DNA of 64,000 nucleotides from Cokeromyces recurvatus (lineage: Eukaryota; Mucoromycota; Mucoromycetes; Mucorales; Mucoraceae), in NCBI RefSeq assembly GCF_025118155.1, contig NW_026251390.1, forward strand, positions 372,001-436,000. Direction: 5' to 3'. The position numbers and the translations under genes were made by a program. Each line of letters opens with the position of its first letter. Within the stretch, counting starts at the first letter, position 1. The notes below the pieces were generated by a model. The model made no database searches, was not told the origin of the DNA, and saw only the letters and a list, made by a program, of their open reading frames with translations. Below, piece after piece: positions 36,607 to 49,443 of this stretch.

Positions 36607-39282
36607 ATGTCTTTCGATCGAAACAGCTATACTGATAATAATACATACGAAAATATAGAAAAAGAAATTATAGATCAAGATATTATTAATCGTTCAACTA
36701 CTGTTCATCATGACTTGTCTCAATTTAAAAAAGGAAAGAAGAAATTGCGTCTACCTGAAGTCGATCCAAAGTAAATCGAGATAAAATAATATATATAAAA
36801 TATATTTATTAAAACTATTTTTTTCTTCACAAAAAAATATCTATGCTTACTTATACAAATATGTATACATATATATATTTCATAGTGCACCATGTTATAT
36901 TCACCAACTCTCGGTAGAATTAGTTACACACATCTTTGCAAGATTAGATCCTGTCAGCCTAGCTACTGTAGCTAAAGTATGTACTTACTGGCGGCATATT
37001 ATTATGGATGATAGCTGCTGTAAGTGTATATATATATATATGTATATATATACATATTAATATGTTTATACTTTGAAATTTATTATATTTTATATAGGGA
37101 GAGATGCCTTTGTATCTTATTTCGGTCGCTTACCATTCAAGAGATTGTCGGTTGAAAGTTGGAAGACTGAATATATTCTTAGAAATCATTTGATAAGGTA
37201 AAGTTACGATTATGGATAGTAGAAAAAAAAAAGAAAAGTGATGAAGCTAAATAGATATCTTCATATATAGAAAATGGACAAAAGGTCGTGGTACAGTTAT
37301 GTCCTTTAATCCAAAAATTGGTTCACTGGAATCTATGCAAGTTGATTTTGAAGATTCATCCATGTTAGTCGTAAGCACAGAACATGGTGTTGCTGCTAAA
37401 TGTAATCCAATGACAGGAAAAGTTGCGCAACGCCATCTATTATATAGTACGAATGAAAATATACGTCTTCAACTATCTGCTGTTACAATGGATAAAGATC
37501 GTATTTTATGGGGATTCCCAACTGGTTATATTACTCTTTCAACACGTACAAAATCCACAAGCCGTCTAAAAGCTTTTTCAGATTTCCATCAGGGTTCTGT
37601 TTGCATCTTAGTCTTGCCTCAGCATACACAGGATATCGTTTTAAGTGGTGCTGATGATGGTTCAGTTAAGATTTGGGATACAGTGACAGCATCTTGTGCT
37701 TGGACTCTATATCCTACTTCTGCTTCTGCTCGAGAACCTACTTGTTTGAAAGTTACGTCTGATCATCGTCTCTTTATAGGTTATGATGATGGTTCATTGG
37801 TTATCTGGAATGTTAACTTGAATCACATTGCACAATTGAATCGAAATCGTAATCAAGAAGATTTTTCTGAAAAGAGAGATGCCTTTCAAAGACATTTAGA
37901 TGAGAGGAAAATTGAAGTGAGTGCCCCCCTTCATTAAATACGCTTCGCACAAAAGTCAAATCCTTAGCTTATGATATAGAAACGAATATGGTTATTGTGG
38001 CTTATCAAAATAGAACAGATGTTTATAAATACTCTGTAAATTCTGGAAATTGTGTTGGTATATTTGGATATGGGCATACGACAGGCACATCAATTACATC
38101 GATGAAATGGGATACATCTCCTATTTCTACTACACTGTCTTTAGAGTCAGCCTTGAAACCACATACAACTATTGGAAAAAAGAAAAGTGGTAGTATTATT
38201 CATCTGTCCTCTTCCTCTTCTCCTGGAACTTCCAATAATAGTCCTACTACTTTGTCGGGACAAATAACACCTTTGACTGCTAATGTCAAAACTACTCGTC
38301 TACTTGTTACTGGTGATGATTTGGGTATAATCTGTTTATGGAATGGTGATGAAGTGAGTAAAGAAGAAGGTCATAAAATAAAGCCTATTCGTGTATTATC
38401 TGGTCATGAAGTTGCCATTAGTTCTATCTATATTGATGCTTGTAAGCTAGTGACAGGCAGTGACGATGGCTGGATTCGTATTTGGGATCCTTTGACAGGT
38501 GTTAATATCAATACACTTGGTAATAAAATACCAAAACATGCCCCTATTGATCGTACAGATGTGAATGTAATGCGTGTTAAAAATATCTGGTGTAATGATT
38601 ATCAAGGTGTGGCTACAATAGGACATCAAGTTAAAACTTGGGATTTTTCTCCTGGAAAGCAATTTTTAAGTAAGTATATACAATGTAATTTATTTTATTT
38701 TTTAATTTATTATTATTATTATTATTAGGTCGACGTGCATTAAAACAGAAAGGACGACCTTACAATACAGTACTGCGTGATAGATTCCGTTACGAAATTG
38801 ATCGTGAGGTAAAGGAGTCTATAGAAAAGTTGGAATTAGAAAAGCGAGAACGTGAACGTGAAGAACGAATAATTCATAAATTATCGTTGGGTGGATTAAC
38901 AGATGAGGAGATGCTGCACTATGCTTTAATGTTATCTCAACAAGAGAATACAGAAGCTAAACCTTCTCGGACAGAAACAACACAATTACATAGTAGTGAT
39001 TATATAGATGATGAAGATGAAGAATTAATGAAGGCTGTTATTGCTAGTCTGGAATTTGAAAATCACACCTTTATTGATCCAGATACACTAGATAATAGTA
39101 GTAGTAGTAGTAGTAATAATAATAGTCTTAGTGCTAGTAGCAGTAGTAGCCATGTAAATACTTTAGATCATTTTCGGTCAACTGCCACCGAAGTATCATC
39201 TCCAGGAAATCAAGATAATGAAGAAGAAGAAATAGACGAAGAATTACGTTACATACTTGAACTAAGTAAAACTATAAAATAA
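36607..39282 (+). CDS. Ufo1-like F-box/WD40 protein with three UIMs; one-base frame break
   Basis: Substrate receptor of an SCF ubiquitin ligase. Exons: 36607-36770, 36886-37019, 37098-37197, 37271-38669 and 38729-39282. An F-box lies near residues 56-100 (HQLSVELVTHIFARLDPVSL). WD40 repeats follow (LSGADDGSVKIWDTV, LLVTGDDLGIICLWNG, LVTGSDDGWIRIWDP). The C-terminus has three ubiquitin-interacting motifs (DEEMLHYALMLSQQ, DEELMKAVIASLEF, DEELRYILELSK), the combination known from yeast Ufo1. The frame breaks at a run of six C (37924-37929). As written it stops at 37935-37937, while one more base would continue straight into the WD40 text TKVKSLAYD. The exon total is one base short of a multiple of three. 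This is a homopolymer error, a real mutation or, less likely, a 35-nt intron. Confidence 0.8.
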
Positions 39283-39384
39283 TAAACTAATGTTCCCATA
39301 AAATAAGACTTTATTATTAAGCTTGTTATATATATAATATGGCTATGTATTTTGATGACTATAAGGATAGTTTGTACATATCAT

Positions 39385-40074
39385 TTAAAAGGGTCTTGAT
39401 ATATTATGTTTTCTATTATTATAATAGTTATTATTTAAAAGTTGATTCATATAGAGTCTTTGTTCATGACGGGAATATGGATCATATTGATGATTTATTT
39501 TAGAATAAGGTTGCGAGAAAGAATACGGTTGATGATGACTATATTGTGACAAGTAGTTACTGTTCCCATAAGAATGATCTTTTCCGGAGATTAAATTATC
39601 TAAAACTCTTGTGGTTCCTATAGCCAACATATCCACAAAAGGATTATATGCACCACCACTACTAACAAGAAGAGGAAGAGCATGATTTATCCTATTTATA
39701 AAAGGCTGTTGTTGCTGTTGAAGAAGGGATGCAGCAGAATGCCTTCTTTTTTGCTGACGATTATGATAATTTGCTTCTTCTTGAAATGGTTGTCTATTAT
39801 TATGTTGAACAGAAGAACGTTTTCTATCCAATATTGCATTATTCTGTTGATGGTGACTGTAAAAGGATCGTTGACGAGAATCCCTTTTTTTATTATAAAA
39901 GGGTTGATGTTGATTTACTATAAAACCTGTCAACAGCCAATTCGGCATACTATGATGATGATTCATATACGCCGCTGTTTCATCCTGTCGCTGCTGCTTC
40001 CAGTTATTATCATAATCATAAGGGATGCCTCTGTTGGCTTTCTCAGAAAAATAGTGCCAAATGTTATTAAACAT
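39385..40074 (-). CDS. Gln/Asn/His-rich protein of unknown function
   Basis: Single-exon frame of 229 residues starting MFNNIWHYFSEKANRG. I do not recognise it. Rich in Gln, Asn, His, Tyr and Arg, with short Q runs (LLQQQQQPFINRIN) and one more ordered segment, PFVDMLAIGTTRVLDNLISG. Probably largely disordered. An in-frame extension to 40146 is hydrophobic and reads through AT-rich DNA; a possible intron acceptor before MFNN cannot be excluded. It converges on the Ufo1-like gene with about 100 bp between stops. Confidence 0.6.
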   Translation of the reverse strand: MFNNIWHYFSEKANRGIPYDYDNNWKQQRQDETAAYMNHHHSMPNWLLTGFIVNQHQPFYNKKRDSRQRSFYSHHQQNNAILDRKRSSVQHNNRQPFQEEANYHNRQQKRRHSAASLLQQQQQPFINRINHALPLLVSSGGAYNPFVDMLAIGTTRVLDNLISGKDHSYGNSNYLSQYSHHQPYSFSQPYSKINHQYDPYSRHEQRLYMNQLLNNNYYNNRKHNISRPF

Positions 40075-40346
40075 AATATTACACACTTGAAAAATAAAAT
40101 AAAATAAAAAAGAGAGAAAATAGTAAAATGATAAGTATGATATCACCTATTCTCTTTTAAACATGTTAGATAATAGTTAAAAAGCATAATTATGTAACAC
40201 CATCAGTTGTCCTATAACTCTTATACTACTGTGGCAAAGTATCTTTTGCATTGCCACAATAAGTAAGTCTAAGAACAAAATAGGATAGAAATATCACAAT
40301 CATCATGTTAAATAAGCTTCTTAATTCAAATGCCGTTTCCCCTTTG

Positions 40347-40390
<44 letters not shown>

Positions 40391-42136
40391 CAAGTAAAAT
40401 AAAATAAAAAAAAAAAAGCGAGTAAAATAATATTGAGATACTATTTATTCAAGGAATACCATTATAGATTCTTTTCATTATTTATTTGACAACGTTAATT
40501 ATCAACAATAGCTTAGGATTAGCCTTATACAATTAAGTTCTAGTGCAAAACTGGAAGGATATAAATACATTTACAGCTTGACTTTATTAGCAGTTTGAAT
40601 AAATGAGTCGTCAACAATACGATAAGTATACCTTTTAGCATTCTTTACTAAAGTTTATATATAATAAAGTCTGTCGTATTGGCTACAACTGATATATAAA
40701 GATTAAAAACTAGTAATGAAGAAGTGTGTTTATATTGTTTTCTTTTCACTTAAAAGACCCAAACTTGTTTCTTATTTTATCATTTCTTGTAATTAACTCC
40801 ATTAAAATCATGAACCTAGCAATTAATATTTTTTTTTAGTAACTATTTATTCTAGTAGCAATAAATTACAATTATGTACATTAAAAAGAAAAATTCCAAA
40901 ATTTTGATATTATTAATAAAAAAAAAATTACAGTAATTTTATTTCTGTCTAAATTTATATAGATTAATGAGTTTGCTTCTCACTACTCTAATAAACATGA
41001 CTATTACATGTATAGAATAATATAGAAATACCTATACTCATACAATTCTTCCTCTCCTAGTAATAAATATCATATGATATTATCCGTGTAACAACCTTGA
41101 CACAAGCCTTCTTCTTCATCAGTAGCGGATTTTATAATTTCTACCATATTACTACTGGCAATGAAATTAGCAACAATAAGCAGCAATGCAGAAATGATGA
41201 AAAAATATGTCAAGTTGCAACTATTTAAATACGATGTTGTATACATCTATTATATTACTACCTGAATTATAGAAAACAAAAGCTGTCATCCTCTTGTTTA
41301 ATAAATGTAATAAAATATATGTGCATAATACAGTCACGCTGCTTTACTCTGTTTGATAGATGGTAGTAGTAGAATGTAAAATTATAGACGCTTTTCATTC
41401 AATAAAGTGACAATAGCCATCTATTCCGAATATTTAATCATTATGCTTTGATAATAATATAAAGTGGCTTATTGAATTATGATTATAATAAAAAAAAAGG
41501 AGAATATGAAGGAATTTGACTTTTGAGTCATTGCTTTATAATTTAAAACCTATCAAATTTTGTATATTTTAATGGTTTTAGATATAAAAAAAAATTATTA
41601 CGCATATAAAGGGTAATCAATCTAATTCCAATAATATGATACGCTAACTAATCATATGCTTACATAATACCTATAATACCTATAATAGTTATAATACATA
41701 CATCTATATATTCATATACATCTACATATACATTTACATGTAGTTTATATATTTATATATATATATAACAGATACGTTATAATCATTCTTATTTTTTTTA
41801 TAAAGCACGTATTTAAGCATGCATTACTATTATGGTCAGAAATATTCTATTTACAGAATTTATTTGTACAAAAAAACTTGTCGATCTTTCAAAAAATTTT
41901 CATTTTAAATCGGAGACTAAATGTGTACTATTTTAGAGATATATTAATATGTATGTATTTTTTATTTTATGTTTTTTCTTCTTTTTTCTTTTTTCCCTCG
42001 TTCAATTCTCTCTCTCTCTCTCTCTTTTTTTTTTTTTTTTTTTTTTTTGTTGTTATTGTTATTGTTAGTGTTGTAATTATAAAGCTTTATTTCTTATCTT
42101 TTTGTTATTGTTCTTGTAATAATTAAGACAAAAAGT
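40075..42136. other. Divergent intergenic region, about 2.1 kb, no gene seen
   Basis: Lies between the Q-rich gene (-) and the C2H2 factor (+). Contains a 43-nt poly-T (40348-40390), short CCTATAATA repeats (about 41670-41695) and a CT/T-rich leader (42004-42048) just upstream of the C2H2 start codon. No convincing coding sequence or RNA gene. Confidence 0.6.
40348..40390. repeat. Poly-T homopolymer, 43 nt
   Basis: Uninterrupted thymines about 275 bp upstream of the minus-strand Q-rich gene start. Read on the minus strand it is poly-A. Confidence 0.8.
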
Positions 42137-43417
42137 ATGTCACAAATACAAATGGGGAAACCAAGTTTACCTTCTATTCAATTCCTTTTACAAGAAAATC
42201 CTGGTAAAGAAAATAAAGATAAACAAATAAATATAAAAATAGAAAAAAAAAGGGGGGGTTCAAAAGATATGAATTAAATGTATTTTGTAGGCAGAGTCAT
42301 ATCACCACCATCACAAACTAATAATGGTAATAATTTTGAAACAAGGATATGTTCTTCACAACAACATAATAAAAGGCAATTGGGCCATAGAAGTTCTCGG
42401 AGTGTGAGTAGTCTTCCTTCAGACCTTCAAAATTTATCGCTTCAAGGACCTGAAGATATTATGCCTCAACAACGACAAGCTTCACCACCAATACAAACAC
42501 AAGTGCCTTATAATAATATATCATTTCCTACAACAACAACAACAACAACAACAGAAAAACCACCTAGTTGGATGCTACCAAATGATAGACCGCCTTCTAT
42601 TATGAATAATTTACCTATTTCTACTTCTTCATTATCACCGCCGTTAACATTCAATCATAATAATAGAAGGAAATCAGCCTTTAGTGACAATCGAGGACAT
42701 GGAAGATCTGTATCTGAATTTACTTTACCTCCTTTAAATTCTGATAATAATAACAATATACCGCCTTCACTACCACCTACTCGTAAATATAATCCACCTT
42801 CCAGTATGACTACTCGTACACACAGAAGAGCCGTGTCTGCTAATACAATTGATTTTATGTTAAGTTCTTCATCTCATTCATCTATTCGCTCTCAGTCCTA
42901 CAGTCCTCAAGAGCCATCTTTAACTATGTCAAATCGACAAATACATTCCACTAATTATACCTTTTTTGATCAAATATCTTCTTCTATTGTACCCTTAGAT
43001 GTAAAAACGAATACTAGAAGTCACACTAATACGAATATGATTCATCATGATATTGGCATTAATAATAATAATAACCTTAATAATATTCCCAATAATAACA
43101 CAAGTCATCATACCAAGGGAAATCATAGCAATGTGAATAACTCAACCACAGTAGAATCGAGTGGACGTTATATTTGCCCTTATTGTCAAAAAAGATTTTC
43201 AAGACCTTCTTCATTAAGGATTCATACTTATTCGCATACAGGTGAAAAACCATTTGTATGCACTGAACCAGGCTGTGGAAGACATTTTAGTGTACAAAGT
43301 AATATGAGAAGACATTTGCGTGTACATCGATTAGGACGTTCTGCAAATATGAACAATACTAATAGTAGCAATACCACTACTTTAGAGACAACAAATGAAG
43401 AAAACGAGTTAATTTAG
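42137..43417 (+). CDS. Two-finger C2H2 transcription factor
   Basis: Exon 1 (42137-42203, MSQIQMGKPSLPSIQFLLQE) and exon 2 (42291-43417) join to 397 residues. The N-terminal three quarters are disordered and rich in Ser, Asn, Pro and Gln, with a run of Thr (about residue 90). Two C2H2 fingers sit near the C-terminus: CPYCQKRFSRPSSLRIHTYS followed by the linker HTGEKPF, and CTEPGCGRHFSVQSNMRRH. Classic linker and finger spacing imply sequence-specific DNA binding in the nucleus. This architecture, a long poor region and a C-terminal finger pair of this type, is frequent in Mucoromycota. Target genes unknown. A T-rich leader precedes the start codon. Confidence 0.85.
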
Positions 43418-43519
43418 GAGTCATTCTATTTATATACATGTATATTTGTAGTGGGCGTATTATTATTATTAATATACAAAAAACAAACAAAAAAAAAGAC
43501 CCTTTTATATTTATAATAG

Positions 43520-43640
43520 ATAAACACACACACACATACACATACACACACACACGTACATACATATATATACACACACACATACACACACATATATACA
43601 CACATATACACATACGTATATATATAAATATACATATATA
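43520..43640. repeat. AC/AT microsatellite
   Basis: Mixed (AC)n, (ACAT)n and (AT)n repeats about 100 bp after the C2H2 stop codon. The long frames on both strands here are products of the dinucleotide repeat and are not genes. Confidence 0.85.
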
Positions 43641-44100
43641 TTATACATGTTTAATAATATACATACTAATAATAAATAAAAATAATGATGTGTTTGAAGG
43701 AAGAATAGGATGATGTTATCTATATGAAAAAATGACGTTATAAATGTGAGTGTATAATAATAATAAAAACATGAAAGATAATAATACCTACATACAATAA
43801 TGTCTATTTTCATTTCAATGATTCAAACATATAATCTTTAAGGGCTTGAAACCAATTCTATCTTGTTATTAACAACACTATTATTTATAATAATAAAAAG
43901 GGTTCAATTACAATTAAGAAAGGATATTACGTAATCCGTTTATTACTAAAGAAGAAGCAAAAAAAAAAAACATCTTCGTCATCATCAGCTCTATTTTTTT
44001 TCCGCTTTTCAGATCGAAGAAACTCAATTATTGTATCTAGACTTTGTTTACTGTTTGAATTTATAGAATGAGAAACGCTTCCTGTTTCTTCATAATTGAC

Positions 44101-44135
<35 letters not shown>

Positions 44136-44472
44136 AGTCTTATTTTTTTTTTCAACTCAGTAAAATTATGCATAAACTAATAAAAAAGGGCTAAATTTTG
44201 TTACCAACTCAAGAAGCAGTAACAAAGAAAAAAGAACATATTTATTCAAGGGTTTCTCTATTTACAAAATGATAATGCAAAAAAAAAAAAAAAATAAAAT
44301 AAAATAAAATAAAATAAAATAAAAATAAAAATAAAAAAATATAGGCTTCTTTTTTATATACAAAGTTTTAGTTTTTTTTTTCTTGTTCCGCCTTTTTTTT
44401 TTTTTTCTTTATATTTTTTTTTTCTTTATCTTTACCTTTAATTTTTTTTTTTCAATAAAAAATAAACTCAGA
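43641..44472. other. Intergenic; possible small minus-strand frame broken by a 30-nt homopolymer
   Basis: No confident gene. On the minus strand an ATG at 44171-44173 starts MHNFTELKKKIRLQ and enters a run of 30 A (44133-44104). The text after the run that looks coding (SVNYEETGSVSH, LDTIIEFLRSEKRKKNRADD) is in another phase. A different tract length would fuse the two. AAAAT repeats occupy 44287-44340, and T-rich DNA leads into the Nma111 start. Confidence 0.35.
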
Positions 44473-47400
44473 ATGGATGGTTCACAACATCCACTTGTAG
44501 TATCGAATACACCACCTTTACGTGGTCCAGTTGATTCACCTGCGCTTCCTGAAGCAGAAGAAATGGCTACCAATTTAAAAGCTCATAGAGGCAGTATGTC
44601 TTTAGCAACCACTCAATTTGAACAACAAACACCTAATTCGTCTGCATTACGTGGTCGATCTAAATCCTTGGCTACTGTTGGTTTACACGGTTGGCAACAG
44701 CCTCGTCTTCCTTTAGATTATTTTTCTCCCGGAACTACCTCAGGTGTTCCTTTCAAAGCAAGATCTTGGGAACCTACTTTAGAAAAAGCCATTCGTGCGA
44801 TCGTCTCTATTAAAGCAAGTCATGTTAGAAGTTTTGATACTGAAACTTCAGGTAAAGAGAAAAAATAAAAAACAAAAAAACGGAAATAACATATATATAT
44901 ACATACATGTATATATCCATTATTATTTATTATTAACCAAACGTATTAATTAGGTGGATATACTGCTACTGGCTTCATTGTCGATGCTTCACGCGGCATC
45001 ATCTTGACAAATCGTCATGTTGTTTCACCTGCTCCTATTGTAGCTCAAGCTGTATTGACAAATTATGAAGAAGTTGACCTTAAACCCGTTTATCGTGACC
45101 CAGTTCATGATTTTGGTTTTATGCAAGTAGGGTGGAAAAAAAATTAACTAATATAATCCAAAAAAAAAAAAAAAAAAAAAAAAAAAACTTAGTCGAAAGC
45201 ATTATGTAATAATTATTCTATTGTTTAGTTTGATCCTAGTCGTGTTAAATTTATGGAATTGGAGGAAATTAAACTTAGCCCAGAAAGAGCTAAAGTGGGT
45301 TTAGACATTCGAGTTGTAGGGTAACAATATTTGTTTATTTTTATTTTTTATTTTAAAACTGCGAATGGAACTAATTTTTTTTTTTTCCATAGTAATGACG
45401 CTGGTGAGAAATTAAGTATTTTGGCAGGTACATTAGCAAGATTGGATAGACGTGCTCCTGAATATGGTATTGGTGAATACAATGATTTCAATACATTTTA
45501 CCTTCAAGCAGCTTCAGGTACAAGTGGTGGATCATCCGGTAGTCCTGTTTTGGATATTGATGGACATGCTGTTGCTTTAAATGCGGGTGGTGCAAGTCGT
45601 GCTTCATCTTCTTATTATTTACCTTTGGATCGTGTCTTACGCGCATTAAAATATATTCAACGTGGAGAACAAGTACCTCGTGGTACGTTACAGACTGAAT
45701 TTGAATATTTACCTTATAATGAAGTACGTCGTCTTGGATTGAAAGCTCATATTGAAGAAAAGGTACGCCACAAATTCCCTGAGGAGACTGGTATGCTTGT
45801 TGTTCGATCTTTGCTACCCAAGGGACCGGCCGATGGTATTCTTGTACCTGGTGATATCATCATTGGCTGTAATGGTAAAATGGTCCCTCATTTTATTGCC
45901 TTATTTGCTATTCTCGATGACGCTGTGGGTCAAGAAATAACATTAACCATCAGTCGTGGTAAGAAAGTACAAGAGGTCAGAGCAACAGTACAAGATTTAC
46001 ATTCAATTACACCAAATCGATTTGTCGAAATTGGTGGTGGTATCGTTCATGAATTATCTTATCAGTTAGCAAAGTCATACTCTCAACCTACAGGCGGCGT
46101 CTATGTTGCTACATCAGGCCATATGTTGGCTAGTGCAAGTGCTTGGCGTAAAAGTATTATTGTTAGTGTCAATAATATTCCTACACCTAATTTAGATGCT
46201 TTCATTGAAGCCATGAAGACTTTACCAGATGGTGCTCGAGTTCCTATTAGGTAAAGAAGACAGTATATATATAAAAAGCATAAATTCTAATCCAAAAAAA
46301 AAAATTACATATATGAATACATAGATTTTATGCTCTTCATAAAGCTTATAAAGATAAAGTCATGATTATGCATGTTGATAGACACTGGCATAAATTTAGA
46401 TTAGCTGTTCGTAATGGTAAGATTATAAAATACAATGAGAATGAAATTCCTCGTTTCTCGTCCTCCTCCTTCTCTATTCCTCTGTTAACTTGTTATCATC
46501 ATTAGATTTAACGGGTGTTTGGGACTTTAGTGATTTCTCACCACCACCTTCAACCATTCCTTATTCGCCTTCCACTGCTACTTTCCCACCTTTGGATGGT
46601 TCTTTAGCACTTGCTGAAAAATTAATGCCATCCTTTGTCGCTATTGACTTTTATTTACCTTACTTGGTAGATGGTATGAAAGCTACACAATTTTATGGTA
46701 CAGGCTTTATTGTCTCTACACAGCCTCCTTTAATTCTTTGTGATCGTGATACGATCCCTATTGCTATCGGTGATATCTTTATCACCTTTGCCAATTCTAT
46801 CATCATCCCCGGTCGTCTTCTCTTCCTTCATCCTTTCTACAATTTTGTCCTCTTAACATACGATCCATCCTTCATCGGCAATACGCCTGTAAAGCCTATT
46901 GAATTTGCAGATCGTCAGGAACTGAATCAAGGGGATGAAGTTAATTTTATTGGTATCGGTAACGACCATTCAGTTGTGATGAAAAAGACAACGGTTTCAT
47001 CCGTATCTAATATTGGTACACGTGAGTGCTCTCCACCACGTTGGCGTGCGATGAATGTGGAGGGTATCAAGATTGATGATTCTCTTAATTCACAAGGTGG
47101 TTTAATGACCAATGATGAAGGTCAAGTCTTGGCATTCTGGATCAGTTACTCATCACAGAACGAAAAGGGTAAAGATATTTCCTTTATGTCAGGTCTCTTG
47201 GCTTCTCTTGTAAAGCCAACCATTGAAAAATATCTTCAAGAGGGTGAAAAGATGATGACCTTTAAAGGTTTAGATGCTGAGCTTTGGACGATGCGTATTG
47301 CTGCCGCACGTACGTTGGGTCTAAGTGATGCATGGGTGAAGAAGATTGAAGAAAGTGGTTCATCACGTCATACTTTGTTATATGTCTTGAACATTCTTGA

Positions 47401-48088
47401 TGAACGCAGTGCATGTGCCAAGGTGCTTCATGTCGGTGATGTCATCTTGAGTGTCAATGGCCAATTAGTGACCCGCATGTGTCACATGACTTTTATTCAT
47501 GAACACGATGAAATAGATATGGTTGTTTTACGTGACGGCAAAGAAATCGAAGTCAAAGTGCCCATGTCAGAGTTCAGTGGTTATGAAACAACGCGTGTCA
47601 TTGGTTGGCAAGGTGCGCTTATCCAACGTCCTTATAAGGCTGTTTTAGAGCAAGTACGTAATGTCCCAGCTGGTGTCTATGTTTCCTGCACACTTTATGG
47701 TTCACCTGCCTCTAACGTACTTCGTCCAGGCGTCTGGATTGTTGAAGTACAAGGTAAACCAGTCAAGGATCTGGATCAGTTCTTAAATGTTGTTCATGAG
47801 TATGAAACTGAAATGACACGTCGCCGACGTTCTAGTTACATTCCACCTGTACAACGTACAGCTGAAGAACGAGCAAAAGATCAAGAGGATGAAAGAGCCA
47901 TGATACCGGATAACTCGGACGATGAAGACGATGACGATAACGACGAAGGATATATTCGTATAAAGACAGTGAGTCGAAATGAAACAGTTCGTGTTGTTGC
48001 CCTTAAACTTGATTTACATTATTGGGATTCATGGCAATTAGTTCACGACGATAGCACTATTTGTAATTGGGTATCTAAAGATGCTTAA
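44473..48088 (+). CDS. NMA111: Nma111, nuclear HtrA-family serine protease
   Basis: Six exons (44473-44851, 44954-45126, 45229-45320, 45393-46250, 46325-46416, 46506-48088) join to 1,058 residues, close to the usual length of fungal Nma111. The active protease half has the catalytic His in [10 protein letters not shown], Asp in RDPVHDFGF and Ser in [18 protein letters not shown]-type segments follow ([29 protein letters not shown]-like). The second half is the degenerate protease/PDZ repeat typical of the family ([14 protein letters not shown], then [15 protein letters not shown]). The yeast protein is nuclear and linked to apoptosis-like death and heat tolerance; human HtrA2 is a distant relative. 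Start at [10 protein letters not shown]; the in-frame sequence upstream is a poly-T leader. Convergent with the RBMX2-like gene. Confidence 0.95.
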
Positions 48089-48309
48089 GAAAAAAAAAAC
48101 AAATCCATTTATTTCAAATATAACTGTATAATCTTCTTTCTTTTTTGTTTTATATACAATGAATTTAGTTTTTCTTTGTCCTTTAACATTAATTATGTAA
48201 ATTAAATATAAATTATTATTCTACTACACAGTATATAATAATAATAAAAAAAATGAATATGAAAAATGCATTTATTACAATTATATGACCCATTCCTTTT
48301 TAGCATTGG

Positions 48310-49443
48310 TTAACGACGACGTGGCGATGGCGATCTAGAATATCGACGTGGTGAAGGGGATCTAGAATAACGACGTGATGGCGATTTGGAATAGCGATGC
48401 GTAGAACTACGAGAAGGCGATGATCGAGAATAACGTTCTGAAAAAGATTTAGAATATCTTCTGGATGGTGATCTAGAAGAGCGTCGAACAGGTGATCGTG
48501 AATTGCGTCTAGAAGATGATTTTGACCTGTCTCTACTTGATCTATATCGATCCTTATCTTCATCTTTCCTTTTACTACTACTGCTACTTTTATGTCGATG
48601 ATGTCTACTACTGCTACTATGTTTATGCTTACTGCTTTTATCTTTTCTGGATTTTTTTTCTTTTTTCTCTCTAAAATAGCTTGCCATAGGATCTTCATCG
48701 TCAATATCATCTTTGGTTTCTTGTTCAGACTCTTCCTCTTTTTCGCCCACTTTTATAAAAGATTTTTAAAGTACATACATTGTGTCTTTAGAAATGAATA
48801 TTAATTTTTTTCTTAATTTACCTTCAATTAATTGTGGAGCAACATTCATTTTTGGTTCATCATCTTCTGATTCTTCCTCACCTTCTTTCTTTGGTTTTTT
48901 CGGTCCAGTCAGAGAATGATCAACACGTAAAGTACGTCCTAAAACCTATTATTCAAAATGTTATTTTTATGTTCTTTATAAAATAAAAGTAAAGCTTTTA
49001 GACTTACTTTGGCACCATTTAGATTATCTACAGCCAAGATAGTGCTACGTTGATCTTCATACTGAAGAAATGCAAATCCTTTTGATTTCCCACTTTTTCT
49101 GTCACGAATAAGTTCAATATGAATAATCTCACCATATCTAGATGTACATGAATTAGATCCATAAAAATAAAAAGTGGAAAGAGGGAAAGTCAATCTTTAT
49201 ATATACTTTACTGTGAAAACATGCAAACAACATCACCTTCAGTTAAATCATATGGTAAACCACCAATGTAAATCCATGCGGAATTTTTATATTGTGCATG
49301 CCAGGAACTAGAATCACTCCAAGTGCCATTTGTAATCTCTCTCTGATTTATTCTTTGAATTTCTTTAACAACACTATTTTGATCAGTTATTTTTAGTTTG
49401 GCATTTATATACAAGTAATATTATGCTTATTTTATTACTTCAT
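48310..49443 (-). CDS. IST3: RBMX2/Ist3-like RRM protein with SR-rich tail
   Basis: Component of the spliceosomal RES (retention and splicing) complex. Five coding exons (49443-49439, 49373-49212, 49137-49008, 48945-48822, 48749-48310) join to 286 residues. The first holds only ATGAA; splicing gives MNVVKEIQRINQREI, the expected family N-terminus. The RRM has RNP2 WIYIGGLPYDLTEGDV and RNP1 KSKGFAFLQYED, followed by NLNGAKVLGRTLRVDH as in RBMX2. After the acidic DEDPMASYF motif comes a basic segment and an RS domain (about the last 90 residues) of SPSRRYSRSPSPRRYSR type, longer than in yeast Ist3. If the first intron is retained, translation would begin at an unrelated Met and lose the true N-terminus. 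Confidence 0.9.

Noticed and set aside
43377..43813. Several frames of 70-100 residues on both strands rich in Tyr, Val, Cys, Ile and Thr
   Set aside because: They are translations of the AC/AT microsatellite and change composition with frame; no start context or homology.
44383..44472. In-frame N-terminal extension of Nma111 (Phe-rich)
   Set aside because: It reads through a poly-T leader; [10 protein letters not shown] at 44473 is the natural start.
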